Of a stretch of DNA of 64,000 nt, positions 53,737 through 62,935 are shown piece by piece. The translations under genes were made by a program, and so were the position numbers. The DNA is from Eubacteriales bacterium (GTDB lineage Bacteria > Bacillota > Clostridia > Oscillospirales > Butyricicoccaceae), in the NCBI GenBank assembly GCA_030524205.1, contig JAUNGZ010000006.1:36813-100812 (forward strand), in the 5' to 3' direction. Positions within the stretch are counted from its first letter, which is position 1. Each line of letters starts with the position of its first letter. The notes under the pieces were generated by a model. The model was not told the DNA's origin. It searched no databases and saw nothing but the letters and a program-made list of their open reading frames with translations.

Positions 53737-56370
53737 ATGAAAATCATGGTGATCGACGGCAACAGCATCTTAAACCGCGCGTTTTACGGTATCCGCCAGC
53801 TCTCCAACCACGAGGGGCTGCCCACCAACGCGGTTTATGGTTTTTTGGCGACGCTGTTTAAATTGCAGGAGGACGAAAAGCCCGAGCGCACAATCGTATG
53901 CTTTGACGTGCGCGAAAAGACGTTTCGCCATTTAAAATTTGACAGCTATAAAGCGACGCGCAAGGGCATGCCGGACGAACTCGCCGCGCAGCTTCCCGTG
54001 CTTAAGGAAGTGCTCGACGCGATGGGCCTGATACGCATGGAGCTGCCGGGCTACGAGGCCGACGACCTGCTTGGCACGATCAGCCGCGTGGCGGACGAAA
54101 ACGGAGACAGCTGCGTCGTCGTTACCGGCGACCGGGACAGCTTGCAGCTGATCGGCGGCGGCACGACCGTCCGTTTGGTCTCGACCAAGATGGGGCAGAC
54201 CACCTATGAAACCTATGATACCGAAAAATTCCGGGAAAAATACGGGTTTGACCCGATCCGCCTGATCGATCTCAAGGCGCTGATGGGCGATTCTTCGGAC
54301 AATATCCCGGGCGTGCCCGGCGTCGGGGAAAAAACGGCGATGCAGCTGCTGCATGATTTCGGCACGCTGGACGGCGTGTATGAGAATTTGGAGGACGAGC
54401 GCATCAAAAAGGGCGCGCGGGAAAAGCTGCGCGCGGGCGAGCAGTCCGCGCGGGACAGCTATTGGCTGGCGACGATCGACCGGCAGGCGCCGGTCGAACT
54501 GGACGTAAAAAACCTGCCGGATGAATTCATCGACGAGACCGCGCTGTACGAGCTGCTGACGCGGCTGGAATTTAAGAATTTTATCAAAAAGCTGGGACTG
54601 TCCGGCGAAACCGCCGCGCCCAAGCTGCCCAGCGTCTCCGCGCAGCGGCTCGCGTCCGCGGCTGAGGCGTTCGCGCTGCTCGACGCGCTGACCGCGGCCG
54701 ACCGCGTGTTCGCGCTTGTGCCCGAGACGCTCGGCGCGCTGTGCCTGCTCGACGGGGATACGGCGAACGTGCTGTTCGGCGATGATTTTTCAGAAGCCGA
54801 CTGGGACGCGCTGCTGCGCCGCCTGTTCGACGGCTCGGTCGAGCTGGTGCTGCATGACGCGAAGCCGGCCGCCGCGGCGCTGCTGGCGCGCGGCATTGAG
54901 CCGGCGGGCATTGCGTTTGACACCTGTCTGGCCGCCTATCTGCTCGACCCGACGCAGTCGGGCTACGACCTGCCTCGCGCGGCGCTGGCGTACTGCAATA
55001 CCGATCTGCAGCCGCTCGATCTGGACGATCCCGCCGCGGTGTCGCCGCTCGGCGGGCAGGAGCAGACCGTGCGGCTCTGCGCCGCGCACCTCGGCGCGGT
55101 TCGCGCGATCTACGAGGAGGCCTCCGCCAAGCTGGAGGAGCTTGGTATGCACAAGCTGTATTTTGAGATTGAGCTGCCGCTGATGCACATTTTAGCCGAG
55201 ATGGAAACGCTCGGCTGCGCGGTCGCGCCCGATCAGCTCCGGCTGTTCGGCGAAACGCTTGATAAGCGCATCGCGGAGCTGGTGGGGCAGATTTACGAGG
55301 ACGCGGGCGGCGAATTCAATATCAATTCGCCCAAGCAGCTTGGCGAGGTGCTGTTCGATAAGCTGGGACTGCCGTCGCAGAAAAAGACAAAGACGGGCTA
55401 TTCGACCAATGTCGACGTGCTTGAAAAGCTGGCTGGGCTGCATCCGGTCGTACCCGCGATTTTGGAATACCGCCAGCTTACCAAGCTCAAAAGCACGTAT
55501 GTGGACGGCCTGCTCAAGGTGATCAGCCCGCGGGACGGCCGCATCCACACGCATTTCCAGCAGACGGTCACGGCGACCGGCCGCCTGTCCTCGACCGACC
55601 CCAATTTGCAGAATATCCCGGTGCGCACCGAGCTGGGGCGCGAATTGCGGCGCATGTTCGTCGCGCCGGACGAGAACCACGTGCTGATCGACGCGGACTA
55701 TTCGCAGATCGAGCTGCGCGTTTTGGCGCATATTTCGCAGGATAAGCACATGATCGAGGCCTTCCGCGCCGGGCAGGACATCCACGCCGCGACCGCCGCC
55801 AAGGTGTATCATGTGCCGATCGGCGAGGTCACGCCGCAGATGCGCTCGTCGTGCAAGGCGGTCAATTTCGGCATTGTTTACGGCATTTCGGATTTTTCGC
55901 TCGCGCAGGATATCGGCGTGTCGCGCAAGGAAGCGGGCGAGTTTATCAAGGCGTATCTGGAAACGTATCCGGGCGTGCACAAATATATGGACGAGATCAA
56001 GGCGAGCGCCAAGGAAAAGGGCTATGTCGAAACGCTGTTCGGCCGCCGCCGCGCGCTGCCCGAGCTGCAAAGCAAGAACTTTAACATCCGCTCGTTCGGC
56101 GAGCGCGTGGCGATGAACACGCCGATTCAAGGCACGGCCGCCGACATCATCAAGATCGCCATGGTGCGCGTGCGAGACCGGCTGGAACGCGAGGGCCTGC
56201 AAAGCCGCCTGATTTTGCAGGTGCACGACGAACTGATCCTCGAAGCGCCGGTGGAGGAGCAAGAGCTCGCCATTCGCTTGCTGACCGAGGAGATGGAGGC
56301 CGCGTTCCCGATGGACGCGCCGCTCGTGGCCGAGGCGAAGGCCGGGCGCAGCTGGTACGACGCCAAGTGA
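53737..56370 (+). CDS. polA: DNA polymerase I
   Basis: 877 residues from ATG 53737. 5'-3' exonuclease domain (1-290) with D-G-N-S, D-V-R-E and the S-D-N-I-P-G-V-P-G-V-G helix-hairpin-helix. The 3'-5' exonuclease domain (about 300-460) lacks the D-x-E and other acidic residues, so proofreading is probably absent, as in many Firmicutes. Polymerase motifs: D-Y-S-Q-I-E-L-R (A), K-A-V-N-F-G-I-V-Y-G (B) and Q-V-H-D-E-L (C). Confidence 0.97.
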   Translation: MKIMVIDGNSILNRAFYGIRQLSNHEGLPTNAVYGFLATLFKLQEDEKPERTIVCFDVREKTFRHLKFDSYKATRKGMPDELAAQLPVLKEVLDAMGLIRMELPGYEADDLLGTISRVADENGDSCVVVTGDRDSLQLIGGGTTVRLVSTKMGQTTYETYDTEKFREKYGFDPIRLIDLKALMGDSSDNIPGVPGVGEKTAMQLLHDFGTLDGVYENLEDERIKKGAREKLRAGEQSARDSYWLATIDRQAPVELDVKNLPDEFIDETALYELLTRLEFKNFIKKLGLSGETAAPKLPSVSAQRLASAAEAFALLDALTAADRVFALVPETLGALCLLDGDTANVLFGDDFSEADWDALLRRLFDGSVELVLHDAKPAAAALLARGIEPAGIAFDTCLAAYLLDPTQSGYDLPRAALAYCNTDLQPLDLDDPAAVSPLGGQEQTVRLCAAHLGAVRAIYEEASAKLEELGMHKLYFEIELPLMHILAEMETLGCAVAPDQLRLFGETLDKRIAELVGQIYEDAGGEFNINSPKQLGEVLFDKLGLPSQKKTKTGYSTNVDVLEKLAGLHPVVPAILEYRQLTKLKSTYVDGLLKVISPRDGRIHTHFQQTVTATGRLSSTDPNLQNIPVRTELGRELRRMFVAPDENHVLIDADYSQIELRVLAHISQDKHMIEAFRAGQDIHAATAAKVYHVPIGEVTPQMRSSCKAVNFGIVYGISDFSLAQDIGVSRKEAGEFIKAYLETYPGVHKYMDEIKASAKEKGYVETLFGRRRALPELQSKNFNIRSFGERVAMNTPIQGTAADIIKIAMVRVRDRLEREGLQSRLILQVHDELILEAPVEEQELAIRLLTEEMEAAFPMDAPLVAEAKAGRSWYDAK

Positions 56371-56409
56371 TTGGAGACAGCGGCTTTTGACCGGGAGGAA
56401 GCAACGCAT

Positions 56410-56862
56410 ATGAACGAAATCATTTTTATCTGCACGGGAAATACCTGCCGCTCGCCGATGGCCGAGGGGCTGTTCCGCAGCCACGGCGGGGAGGAAAAAA
56501 CGGGACTGACCGCCGTGTCCGCCGGCCTGTTTACGCAGGACGGGCTGCCCGCGTCGCAAAACGCGCAGACAGCGGCAAAGGAGCTGGGCGCCGACCTGTC
56601 GCGGCACCGTTCGCGCCTGCTGACGCCTGAAATGGCGCGCGGCGCAAAGTATTTGGTCTGCATGACGGGCGCGCATTACGATACGCTGTGCGAGCGATTC
56701 CCGGACTGCAGGGACAAGATTTTCACCCTGCTGCCGACGGATATTTCCGATCCCTTCGGCGGCGATCTGGAAACCTACCGCCGCGCCGCGGCAGAAATCG
56801 ACCGGGCGGCGAAAAGTGTCATCACACAACTCGGCGGCCCCGACGGAGAGCTGGGAAAGTGA
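56410..56862 (+). CDS. Low-molecular-weight protein tyrosine phosphatase
   Basis: 150 residues from ATG 56410 (GGAGG upstream). The P-loop C-T-G-N-T-C-R-S near the start is the C-x5-R active site, and D-P-F-G-G-D supplies the catalytic Asp. It could act on a Tyr or Arg phosphoprotein. It overlaps rimI by 4 bases (GTGA). Confidence 0.92.
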   Translation: MNEIIFICTGNTCRSPMAEGLFRSHGGEEKTGLTAVSAGLFTQDGLPASQNAQTAAKELGADLSRHRSRLLTPEMARGAKYLVCMTGAHYDTLCERFPDCRDKIFTLLPTDISDPFGGDLETYRRAAAEIDRAAKSVITQLGGPDGELGK

Positions 56863-57326
56863 ACGGCCTGTGGATCGTGCCGATGGAGGAGCGCCATATC
56901 GCGCCGCTGGCGGCCATCGAAAGGGCGTGCTTTCACGCGCCATGGAGCGAAGAGGCGCTGCGCGAAGAGTTGGGTAAAGGCATTTTTCTGGTCGCGGAGC
57001 GCGAAGGCGCGGCGGTCGGCTATATCGGCTGCCAAACCGTGCTGGACGAGGGGTATGTGACCAACGTCGCCGTATCGCCCGGCTGGCGCAGGCAGGGCGT
57101 GGGCCGGGCGCTGGTGAGAGCGTTCGCCTCACACGCGAAGGCGCGGGGGCTTGCGTTCGTCACGCTCGAGGCGCGCGTGTCGAACGCGCCCGCGATCGCG
57201 CTGTATCGGGGCGAGGGCTTCGTCCCGGTCGGGATAAGACGCGGCTTTTATACCAGCCCGGCGGAGGACGCCGTGCTGATGACGCTTTTTTTGAAGGAGC
57301 ACGAGGATGGAACTGAAATTCGTTGA
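56859..57326 (+). CDS. rimI: Ribosomal-protein-alanine N-acetyltransferase RimI
   Basis: 155 residues from GTG 56859. GNAT fold with W-S-x-E-x-L-R-E-E-L, V-T-N-V-A-V-x-P-x-W-R-R-Q-G-V-G and L-E-A-R-V-S-N-x-x-A-x-x-L-Y. RimI acetylates the N-terminus of ribosomal protein S18 and is typically near tsaD. Confidence 0.88.
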   Translation: MNGLWIVPMEERHIAPLAAIERACFHAPWSEEALREELGKGIFLVAEREGAAVGYIGCQTVLDEGYVTNVAVSPGWRRQGVGRALVRAFASHAKARGLAFVTLEARVSNAPAIALYRGEGFVPVGIRRGFYTSPAEDAVLMTLFLKEHEDGTEIR

Positions 57327-57771
57327 AGTAGACGACAACGATCTGCTGTCGCTGGTCGCCGAGCTGGACGTGTTTTTCCACGCGGGCTGGGGCGAAACGG
57401 CGGAAAAATACAAAGCCTATCACGATTTGTCCGGCATGGCCTGCGCCGTCGTCGCGTACATAGACGGCAAGCCCGCCGGCTGCGGCTGCTGGCGCGCGTT
57501 CGACCCGGTCACGGCTGAGATCAAGCGGATGTACGTGCGTCCTGCGTACCGCCGGCAGGGCGCGGCGGGCAAGGTCGTGCAAATGCTGGAAGACCACGCA
57601 GCCGCGAGCGGCTGCCACCGCGCCGTGCTGGAAACCGGCGCGGACATGCCCGAGGCGATCTCGTTTTACGAAAGGCAGGGCTACCGTCTGGTGCCCAACT
57701 ACGGGGATTTTATCGGGGATGAAATCTGCGTCTGCATGGAAAAGACGGTTTCAGACGGGACGATGCGGTAA
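57307..57771 (+). CDS. GNAT family N-acetyltransferase
   Basis: 154 residues. Acetyl-CoA loop R-R-Q-G-A-A-G-K and M-Y-V-R-P-A-Y; the end A-I-S-F-Y-E-R-Q-G-Y is typical. Substrate unknown. It overlaps rimI by 20 bases and precedes tsaD by 11. Confidence 0.85.
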   Translation: MELKFVEVDDNDLLSLVAELDVFFHAGWGETAEKYKAYHDLSGMACAVVAYIDGKPAGCGCWRAFDPVTAEIKRMYVRPAYRRQGAAGKVVQMLEDHAAASGCHRAVLETGADMPEAISFYERQGYRLVPNYGDFIGDEICVCMEKTVSDGTMR

Positions 57772-57782
57772 AAGGGGAAAAT

Positions 57783-58808
57783 ATGAAGATTTTAAGCATT
57801 GAGTCCTCCTGCGACGAGACGGCCGCGGCCGTGATCGAGGACGGACGGAACATACTGTCGAGCGTGGTCGACACGCAGATCGACACGCACGCGCTGTACG
57901 GCGGCGTCGTGCCCGAAATCGCGTCGCGCGGGCATATGGAAGCGGTCGTGCGCGTGACCGAGCGGGCGCTCGCGGACGCGGGGCTTCAAAAGACCGAGGT
58001 GGACGCGGTCGCCGCGACCTGCGCGCCCGGACTGATCGGCGCGCTGCTGGTCGGCGCGAATTTCGGCAAGGCGCTGGCGTTCGCGCTGCAAAAGCCGTTT
58101 ATTCCGGTGCACCATATCCGGGGGCATATCGCGGCCGTTTATCTCGCGTACCCCGATTTGAAGCCGCCGTTTTTGACGCTGATCGCGTCCGGCGGACACA
58201 GCGAGATCGTGCTCGTGCGGGATTACACGGATTTTGAGATTCTCGGCGGCACGCGGGACGACGCGGCGGGCGAGGCGTTCGATAAGGTCGCGCGCGTGCT
58301 CGGCGTGGGCTATCCCGGCGGGCCGAAGATCGACAAGCTCGCGCAGGGCGGCGACCCAAAGCGGTACAAGCTGCCTGATTCGCACATCAAGGACGCGCCG
58401 CTGGACTTTTCGTTTTCCGGCCTCAAAACGGCGGTCATCAATTTGGCGCACAACGCCGAGCAGAAGGGTGAGCCGCTCGACCGGGAGGGCCTTGCGGCTT
58501 CGTTCTGCGCGGCGGTCGTGCAGACGCTTGTGCCGCGCCTCGAAGCGGCGGTGCGGGAAACCGGTGCGGCGCGGGTGGTTTGCGCGGGCGGCGTCGCGGC
58601 CAATTCCTTTTTGCGCGCGGCCCTGCAGGACATGGCGGAACGCACGGGCGCGGCGCTATATCTGCCGCCCCTGTCGCTCTGCGGGGATAACGCCGCGATG
58701 ATCGGCAGTCAGGCGTATTATGAATTTCTTGCAGGAAATACCGGCACAACCCTGCAAAATGCATTTGCCACCGCCGGGATCGGCGAGAATATTTGTGAAA
58801 AGAGATAA
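57783..58808 (+). CDS. tsaD: tRNA threonylcarbamoyltransferase TsaD
   Basis: 341 residues. It adds the t6A modification to tRNAs reading ANN codons, with TsaB and TsaE. Seen: the N-terminal I-E-S-S-C-D-E-T, the metal-binding H-I-R-G-H, the A-S-G-G-H-S segment and the C-terminal A-G-G-V-A-A-N. TsaB and TsaE genes are not in the window. Confidence 0.96.
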   Translation: MKILSIESSCDETAAAVIEDGRNILSSVVDTQIDTHALYGGVVPEIASRGHMEAVVRVTERALADAGLQKTEVDAVAATCAPGLIGALLVGANFGKALAFALQKPFIPVHHIRGHIAAVYLAYPDLKPPFLTLIASGGHSEIVLVRDYTDFEILGGTRDDAAGEAFDKVARVLGVGYPGGPKIDKLAQGGDPKRYKLPDSHIKDAPLDFSFSGLKTAVINLAHNAEQKGEPLDREGLAASFCAAVVQTLVPRLEAAVRETGAARVVCAGGVAANSFLRAALQDMAERTGAALYLPPLSLCGDNAAMIGSQAYYEFLAGNTGTTLQNAFATAGIGENICEKR

Positions 58809-59018
58809 CCGAAAAGGGCTTTTCAAAAGTGCGGTTATGCGGTAAAATAGAAGTGGTTTTTGCGGCTGCAAAGGCCGCTTCTGTTTTGTTTTGGGGCACG
58901 GCGCGCCCGGCGCGCCGTGGAGAAGGCTGTGGAAGCCGCAACATAACCGCCGTGCATCGGCGGGGCGCGGCGTGTGCAAGAGCGCCGCGCGGGAATGCAA
59001 AGGAGCGAAGAAACAAGT
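58809..59018 (+). other. Intergenic region between tsaD and aconitase
   Basis: 210 bases without a gene. A weak hairpin (58862-58878) is followed by CTTCTGTTTTG and may end tsaD. TAAAAT at 58844-58849 lacks a clear -35. The aconitase ribosome site AGGAG lies at 59001-59005. Confidence 0.5.
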
Positions 59019-60944
59019 ATGGGTATGACAATTGCGCAGAAGATCCTGAAAGCGCATCTGGTGGACGGCGAAATGGTCGTGGGGCAGGAGATCGGCCTCA
59101 AGATCGACCAGACGCTGACGCAGGACGCGACAGGCACGATGGCTTATCTCCAGTTTGAGGCGATGGGCGTCGATCAGGTTAAAACCGAACGCTCGGTCGC
59201 CTATATCGACCATAATACCCTGCAGTCGGGCTTTGAAAATGCGGACGACCACAAATATATCGGCTCGGTCGCGGGTAAGCACGGCATCTACTACTCGAAG
59301 GCCGGCAACGGCATCTGCCATCAGGTGCATCTGGAGCGCTTCGGCGCGCCGGGCAAAACGCTGATCGGCTCGGACAGCCACACGCCGACGGGCGGCGGCA
59401 TCGGCATGCTCGCCTTCGGCGCGGGCGGGCTGGACGTCGCGGTCGCGATGGGCGGCGGCGCGTACTACATCCCGACGCCCAAAATGGTCAAGGTGTACTT
59501 AAACGGCAAGCTGCGCCCGTGGGTGTCCGCCAAGGACATCATCCTCGACGTGCTGCGCCAGATGACCGTCAAGGGCGGTGTTGGCAAGATCGTCGAATAC
59601 GTGGGCGAGGGCGTTAAAAACCTGTCCGTGCCCGAGCGCGCGACCATCACCAACATGGGCGCCGAGCTGGGCGCGACGACCTCGATTTTCCCCTCCGACG
59701 AGGTGACCAAGGCGTTTCTCGAAGCGCAGGGACGCGGCGACGTTTGGGTGCCGCTGTCCTCCGACCCGGACGCCCAGTACGACGAAGAATACACCGTCGA
59801 CCTCGACATGCTCGAGCCGCAGGCGGCCAAGCCTCACATGCCCGACAATGTGCAGAAGGTGTGCGAGATCGGGCCGATCAAGGTAAACCAGTGCTGCATC
59901 GGCTCGTGTACCAACTCGTCCTATCTGGACATGATGAAGGTCGCCGCCATCCTGAAGGGCAAGACCGTCCACCCCGACGTGTCGCTGACCATCAGCCCGG
60001 GCTCCAAGCAGGTGCTCGACATGCTGGCAAAGAACGGCGCACTGTCGGATATCATCGGCGCGGGCGCGCGTATTCTCGAGTGCGCCTGCGGCCCCTGCAT
60101 CGGTATGGGGCAAAGCCCGGAGTCGGGCGGCGTTTCGCTGCGCACCTTCAACCGCAACTTTGAGGGGCGCTCGGGCACGCAGGACGCGAAGATCTATCTC
60201 GTTTCGCCCGAAACCGCAGCCGTCAGCGCGCTGACCGGCGTGCTGACCGACCCGCGCACCTCTCTTGGCGAAATGCCCGAGATCAAGATGCCCGAACACT
60301 TTGACATAAACGACAATCTGATCGTTAAACCCGCCGCCGACCCGTCCTCGGTCGAGGTCGTGCGCGGTCCCAATATCAAGCCCTTCCCGCTGGGCAAAGC
60401 GCTCGAGGCTTCGTACAGCGGCAAAATCGTCCTCAAGACCGAGGACAATATCACAACCGACCACATCCTGCCGGCGGGCGCAAAGCTGCTGCCGTACCGC
60501 TCGAATGTGCCGCATTACGCGAACTACTGCTTCATCAACGTCGATCCGGAATTCCCGGCGCGCTGCAAGGAGCAGGGCGGCGGCGTGATCATCGGCGGCA
60601 CGAACTACGGGCAGGGCTCGTCGCGCGAGCACGCGGCGCTCGTGCCGCTGTACCTCGGCGTTAAGGCCGTGCTGTGCAAGTCGTTTGCACGCATCCACAA
60701 GGCAAATCTGGTAAACTCCGGCATCCTGCCGCTGACCTTCGCCGATTCGGCGGATTACGACGCGGTAAACCTGCTTGACGATATCTCGCTGCCCAACGTG
60801 CTCGAGGAAGTGAAAACCGGCGCGCAGGTCACCGTCGTGTGCGGCGGCAGAACCTTTAAGGCTGACTGCGAGGTGTCCGAGCGCCAGCGGAACGCGCTGA
60901 TCGCAGGCGGTACGCTCAACTTTGCCAAGCAGCAGGCGCGGTAA
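59019..60944 (+). CDS. Aconitate hydratase
   Basis: 641 residues from ATG 59019 (ATG 59025 also possible). Isomerises citrate to isocitrate. Iron-sulfur ligands in C-C-I-G-S-C-T-N-S-S and C-A-C-G-P-C-I-G-M-G, plus the swivel domain (G-T-N-Y-G-Q-G-S-S-R-E-H). The length is that of clostridial/mitochondrial-like aconitases with fused swivel. Homoaconitase cannot be fully excluded. With the isocitrate dehydrogenase downstream it suggests an oxidative TCA branch to 2-oxoglutarate for glutamate synthesis. Confidence 0.92.
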   Translation: MGMTIAQKILKAHLVDGEMVVGQEIGLKIDQTLTQDATGTMAYLQFEAMGVDQVKTERSVAYIDHNTLQSGFENADDHKYIGSVAGKHGIYYSKAGNGICHQVHLERFGAPGKTLIGSDSHTPTGGGIGMLAFGAGGLDVAVAMGGGAYYIPTPKMVKVYLNGKLRPWVSAKDIILDVLRQMTVKGGVGKIVEYVGEGVKNLSVPERATITNMGAELGATTSIFPSDEVTKAFLEAQGRGDVWVPLSSDPDAQYDEEYTVDLDMLEPQAAKPHMPDNVQKVCEIGPIKVNQCCIGSCTNSSYLDMMKVAAILKGKTVHPDVSLTISPGSKQVLDMLAKNGALSDIIGAGARILECACGPCIGMGQSPESGGVSLRTFNRNFEGRSGTQDAKIYLVSPETAAVSALTGVLTDPRTSLGEMPEIKMPEHFDINDNLIVKPAADPSSVEVVRGPNIKPFPLGKALEASYSGKIVLKTEDNITTDHILPAGAKLLPYRSNVPHYANYCFINVDPEFPARCKEQGGGVIIGGTNYGQGSSREHAALVPLYLGVKAVLCKSFARIHKANLVNSGILPLTFADSADYDAVNLLDDISLPNVLEEVKTGAQVTVVCGGRTFKADCEVSERQRNALIAGGTLNFAKQQAR

Positions 60945-60966
60945 AGCCAAGCAGCGCTTTAGAACA

Positions 60967-61005
60967 GTCAGAGAGGACGTTTTTTCGCCCTCTCTGACTT
61001 GTTTT
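60967..61005 (+). terminator. Terminator after aconitase
   Basis: A 10-bp stem (GTCAGAGAGG and its complement) with a 12-base loop and a TTGTTTT tail. It separates aconitase from the isocitrate dehydrogenase promoter. Confidence 0.8.
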
Positions 61006-61006
61006 C

Positions 61007-61035
61007 TTGACAGGACATTAAAAACTTGTTAAAAT
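61007..61035 (+). promoter_or_regulatory. Sigma-A promoter of the isocitrate dehydrogenase-rex operon
   Basis: TTGACA (61007-61012), 17-bp spacer, TAAAAT (61030-61035). The -10 overlaps a candidate Rex site. Confidence 0.85.
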
Positions 61036-61043
61036 AATATCAA
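61026..61043 (+). promoter_or_regulatory. Candidate Rex operator on the idh-rex promoter
   Basis: TTGTTAA-N4-ATATCAA matches the clostridial Rex consensus TTGTTAA-N4-TTAACAA in all 7 bases of the left half and 5 of 7 of the right. It covers the -10, as expected for a repressor site. Rex is encoded in the same operon. Confidence 0.45.
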
Positions 61044-61065
61044 TGGTATTTGGGAGGACGTACAT

Positions 61066-62223
61066 ATGTCTATCGACCAGAAGATTCTGGAGAAGTTTGA
61101 AGCGGTCGTCGAAAGCCAGCGCAAGCGCATCGCCGATATGAAGGCGCAGGACGACTTTATTGATTATTCTAAATTAGACAAGCTCGTCATCGGCGTGTGC
61201 GGGGGCGACGGCATCGGCCCGATGATCACCGGCATGGCGCAGCACGCGCTCGAAGTGCTGCTCGCGGATAAGGTGAAAGCGGGCAAGGTGGAGTTCCGCA
61301 CGATCGACGGCTTGACCATCGAGCGCCGCGCCGAGCTGGGCTGCGCGATCCCGCCCGACACGCTCGAGGAGCTGAAAAAGTGCCACGTCATCCTCAAGGG
61401 GCCGACCACGACTCCGCGCAAGGGCGACCCGTGGCCGAACGTCGAATCCGCCAACGTGGCGATGCGCAAGGCCCTCGATCTGTTCGCCAACGTCCGCCCG
61501 GTCAAGGTGCCCGAGCTTGGCATCGACTGGACCTTCTACCGCGAAAACACCGAGGGCGGCTACGCCGTCGGCTCGCAGGGCGTGCAGATTGACGACGACC
61601 TGTTTATCGACTTCACGGTCGCCACTTCGCAGGGCTGCGAGCGCATTGCGCGTCTCGCGTTCGATTACGCCGCCAAGACCGGCAAAAACCGCGTCTCCTG
61701 CGTGACCAAGGCCAATATCATCAAGACGACCGACGGCAAGTTCCTCGACACCTGTCAAAAGGTCGCCGCCGAGTATCCGGACGTCGTGTTCGACGACTGG
61801 TACATCGACATCATGACCGCCAAGCTCTTGGACGACAAGCGCCGCCGCGATTTCAAGGTGGTTGTTCTGCCCAACCTGTACGGCGACATCATCACCGACG
61901 AGGCCGCCGAGATTCAGGGCGGCGTCGGCACGGCGGGCTCGGCCAATATCGGCAAGCGCTACGCGATGTTCGAGGCCATCCACGGCTCCGCGCCGCGCAT
62001 GGTGCAGGAAGGCCGCGCCAAGTACGCCGACCCGTCGAGCGTGCTGCGCGCGTCAGTCATGCTGCTCGAGCACATCGGAGAGATCGAGCTGGCGAACAAG
62101 CTTGACCGCGCGCTTGATATATGCATGGTCGAGGACCGCAAATACGTGATCACCGGCCGCGACACCGGCGCGACGGCGGAGGAATTTACGGGCTACGTTT
62201 TGGAAACGATCGCCAAGCTGTAA
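61066..62223 (+). CDS. Isocitrate/isopropylmalate family dehydrogenase
   Basis: 385 residues. Catalytic pattern of the beta-decarboxylating dehydrogenases: G-D-G-I-G-P, R-E-N-T-E-G-G-Y, K-A-N-I-I-K, D-I-I-T-D-E-A and the coenzyme loop E-A-I-H-G-S-A-P. The residues after H-G-S-A-P are R-M, neither the D-[IL] of NAD enzymes nor the K-Y of E. coli NADP isocitrate dehydrogenase, so the coenzyme is uncertain. Substrate isocitrate is inferred from the aconitase neighbour. The N-terminal 38 residues are an extension. Confidence 0.85.
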   Translation: MSIDQKILEKFEAVVESQRKRIADMKAQDDFIDYSKLDKLVIGVCGGDGIGPMITGMAQHALEVLLADKVKAGKVEFRTIDGLTIERRAELGCAIPPDTLEELKKCHVILKGPTTTPRKGDPWPNVESANVAMRKALDLFANVRPVKVPELGIDWTFYRENTEGGYAVGSQGVQIDDDLFIDFTVATSQGCERIARLAFDYAAKTGKNRVSCVTKANIIKTTDGKFLDTCQKVAAEYPDVVFDDWYIDIMTAKLLDDKRRRDFKVVVLPNLYGDIITDEAAEIQGGVGTAGSANIGKRYAMFEAIHGSAPRMVQEGRAKYADPSSVLRASVMLLEHIGEIELANKLDRALDICMVEDRKYVITGRDTGATAEEFTGYVLETIAKL

Positions 62224-62260
62224 AGGCTGGCCGAACGAAGAGAAAAGAGGGTGAATACCT

Positions 62261-62902
62261 GTGGAGCGCAAACAAGAGGTCTCAAAGGCGGTGGTGCAGC
62301 GTCTGCCGCGATACTACCGCAATATCTGCGAACTGAAGGCGGAAGGTGTGCAGCGTATTTCGTCGCGCGCACTGGCCGAACGCATGGGGCTGACCGCTTC
62401 GCAGATCCGGCAGGACTTCAACTGCTTCGGCGGGTTCGGCCAGCAGGGATACGGCTATAACGTAGATAAGCTGATGGAAGAGCTGGGCGCCATTCTCGGT
62501 TTGCAGTCCGGCCGCACCGCGGTTTTGATCGGCGCGGGCAACTTGGGCCGCGCCCTGCTGAACAACTTTGATTTTGCCGCCAGCGGTTTTAAGCTGCTGT
62601 GCGCGTTTGACGCGAACCCCGAGATCATCGGCAAAAAATTCGGCGGCCACGAGGTGCGCAGCAGCGACACGCTGTTTGATTTTCTCACCCGCCGCAAACC
62701 TGACGTTGCGGTTTTGACGCTGCCGCGTGCTTATGCTCCTGAAACGGCGCACGGCCTTGTCGACCACGGCATCCGCGGGCTGTGGAATTTCACCGGCGCG
62801 GATCTGCATTTGGAAGGGCTTGGCGTACCGGTTGAGAATGTGCATTTGTCCGACAGCTTGATGACGCTCTGTCACCTGATCGGGATGGAAGAAGAGCAAT
62901 AA
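62261..62902 (+). CDS. rex: Redox-sensing transcriptional repressor Rex
   Basis: 213 residues from GTG 62261 (GAGGG 10 bases upstream). Winged helix (R-L-P-x-Y-Y-R, I-S-S-R-x-L-A-E-x-M-G-L-T-x-S-Q-I-R-x-D-F) and a Rossmann domain (L-I-G-A-G-N-L-G). Rex senses the NADH/NAD ratio and represses fermentation and redox genes when NAD is high. It sits behind the dehydrogenase, 37 bases apart, probably one operon. Confidence 0.95.
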   Translation: MERKQEVSKAVVQRLPRYYRNICELKAEGVQRISSRALAERMGLTASQIRQDFNCFGGFGQQGYGYNVDKLMEELGAILGLQSGRTAVLIGAGNLGRALLNNFDFAASGFKLLCAFDANPEIIGKKFGGHEVRSSDTLFDFLTRRKPDVAVLTLPRAYAPETAHGLVDHGIRGLWNFTGADLHLEGLGVPVENVHLSDSLMTLCHLIGMEEEQ

Positions 62903-62935
62903 AAAGAAGCGGCCGTGCGGCCGCTTCTTTTCTTA
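62903..62935. terminator. Bidirectional terminator between rex and metA
   Basis: AAAGAAGCGGCC, 4-base loop, and its complement ending in TTT. It lies between convergent genes and the metA stop overlaps its edge. Confidence 0.85.

Noticed and set aside
55192-57132. Long open frame on the minus strand opposite polA and its neighbours
   Set aside because: It is antisense to well-conserved genes, Arg/Ala/Leu-rich and lacks motifs; GC-rich codons leave such shadows open.
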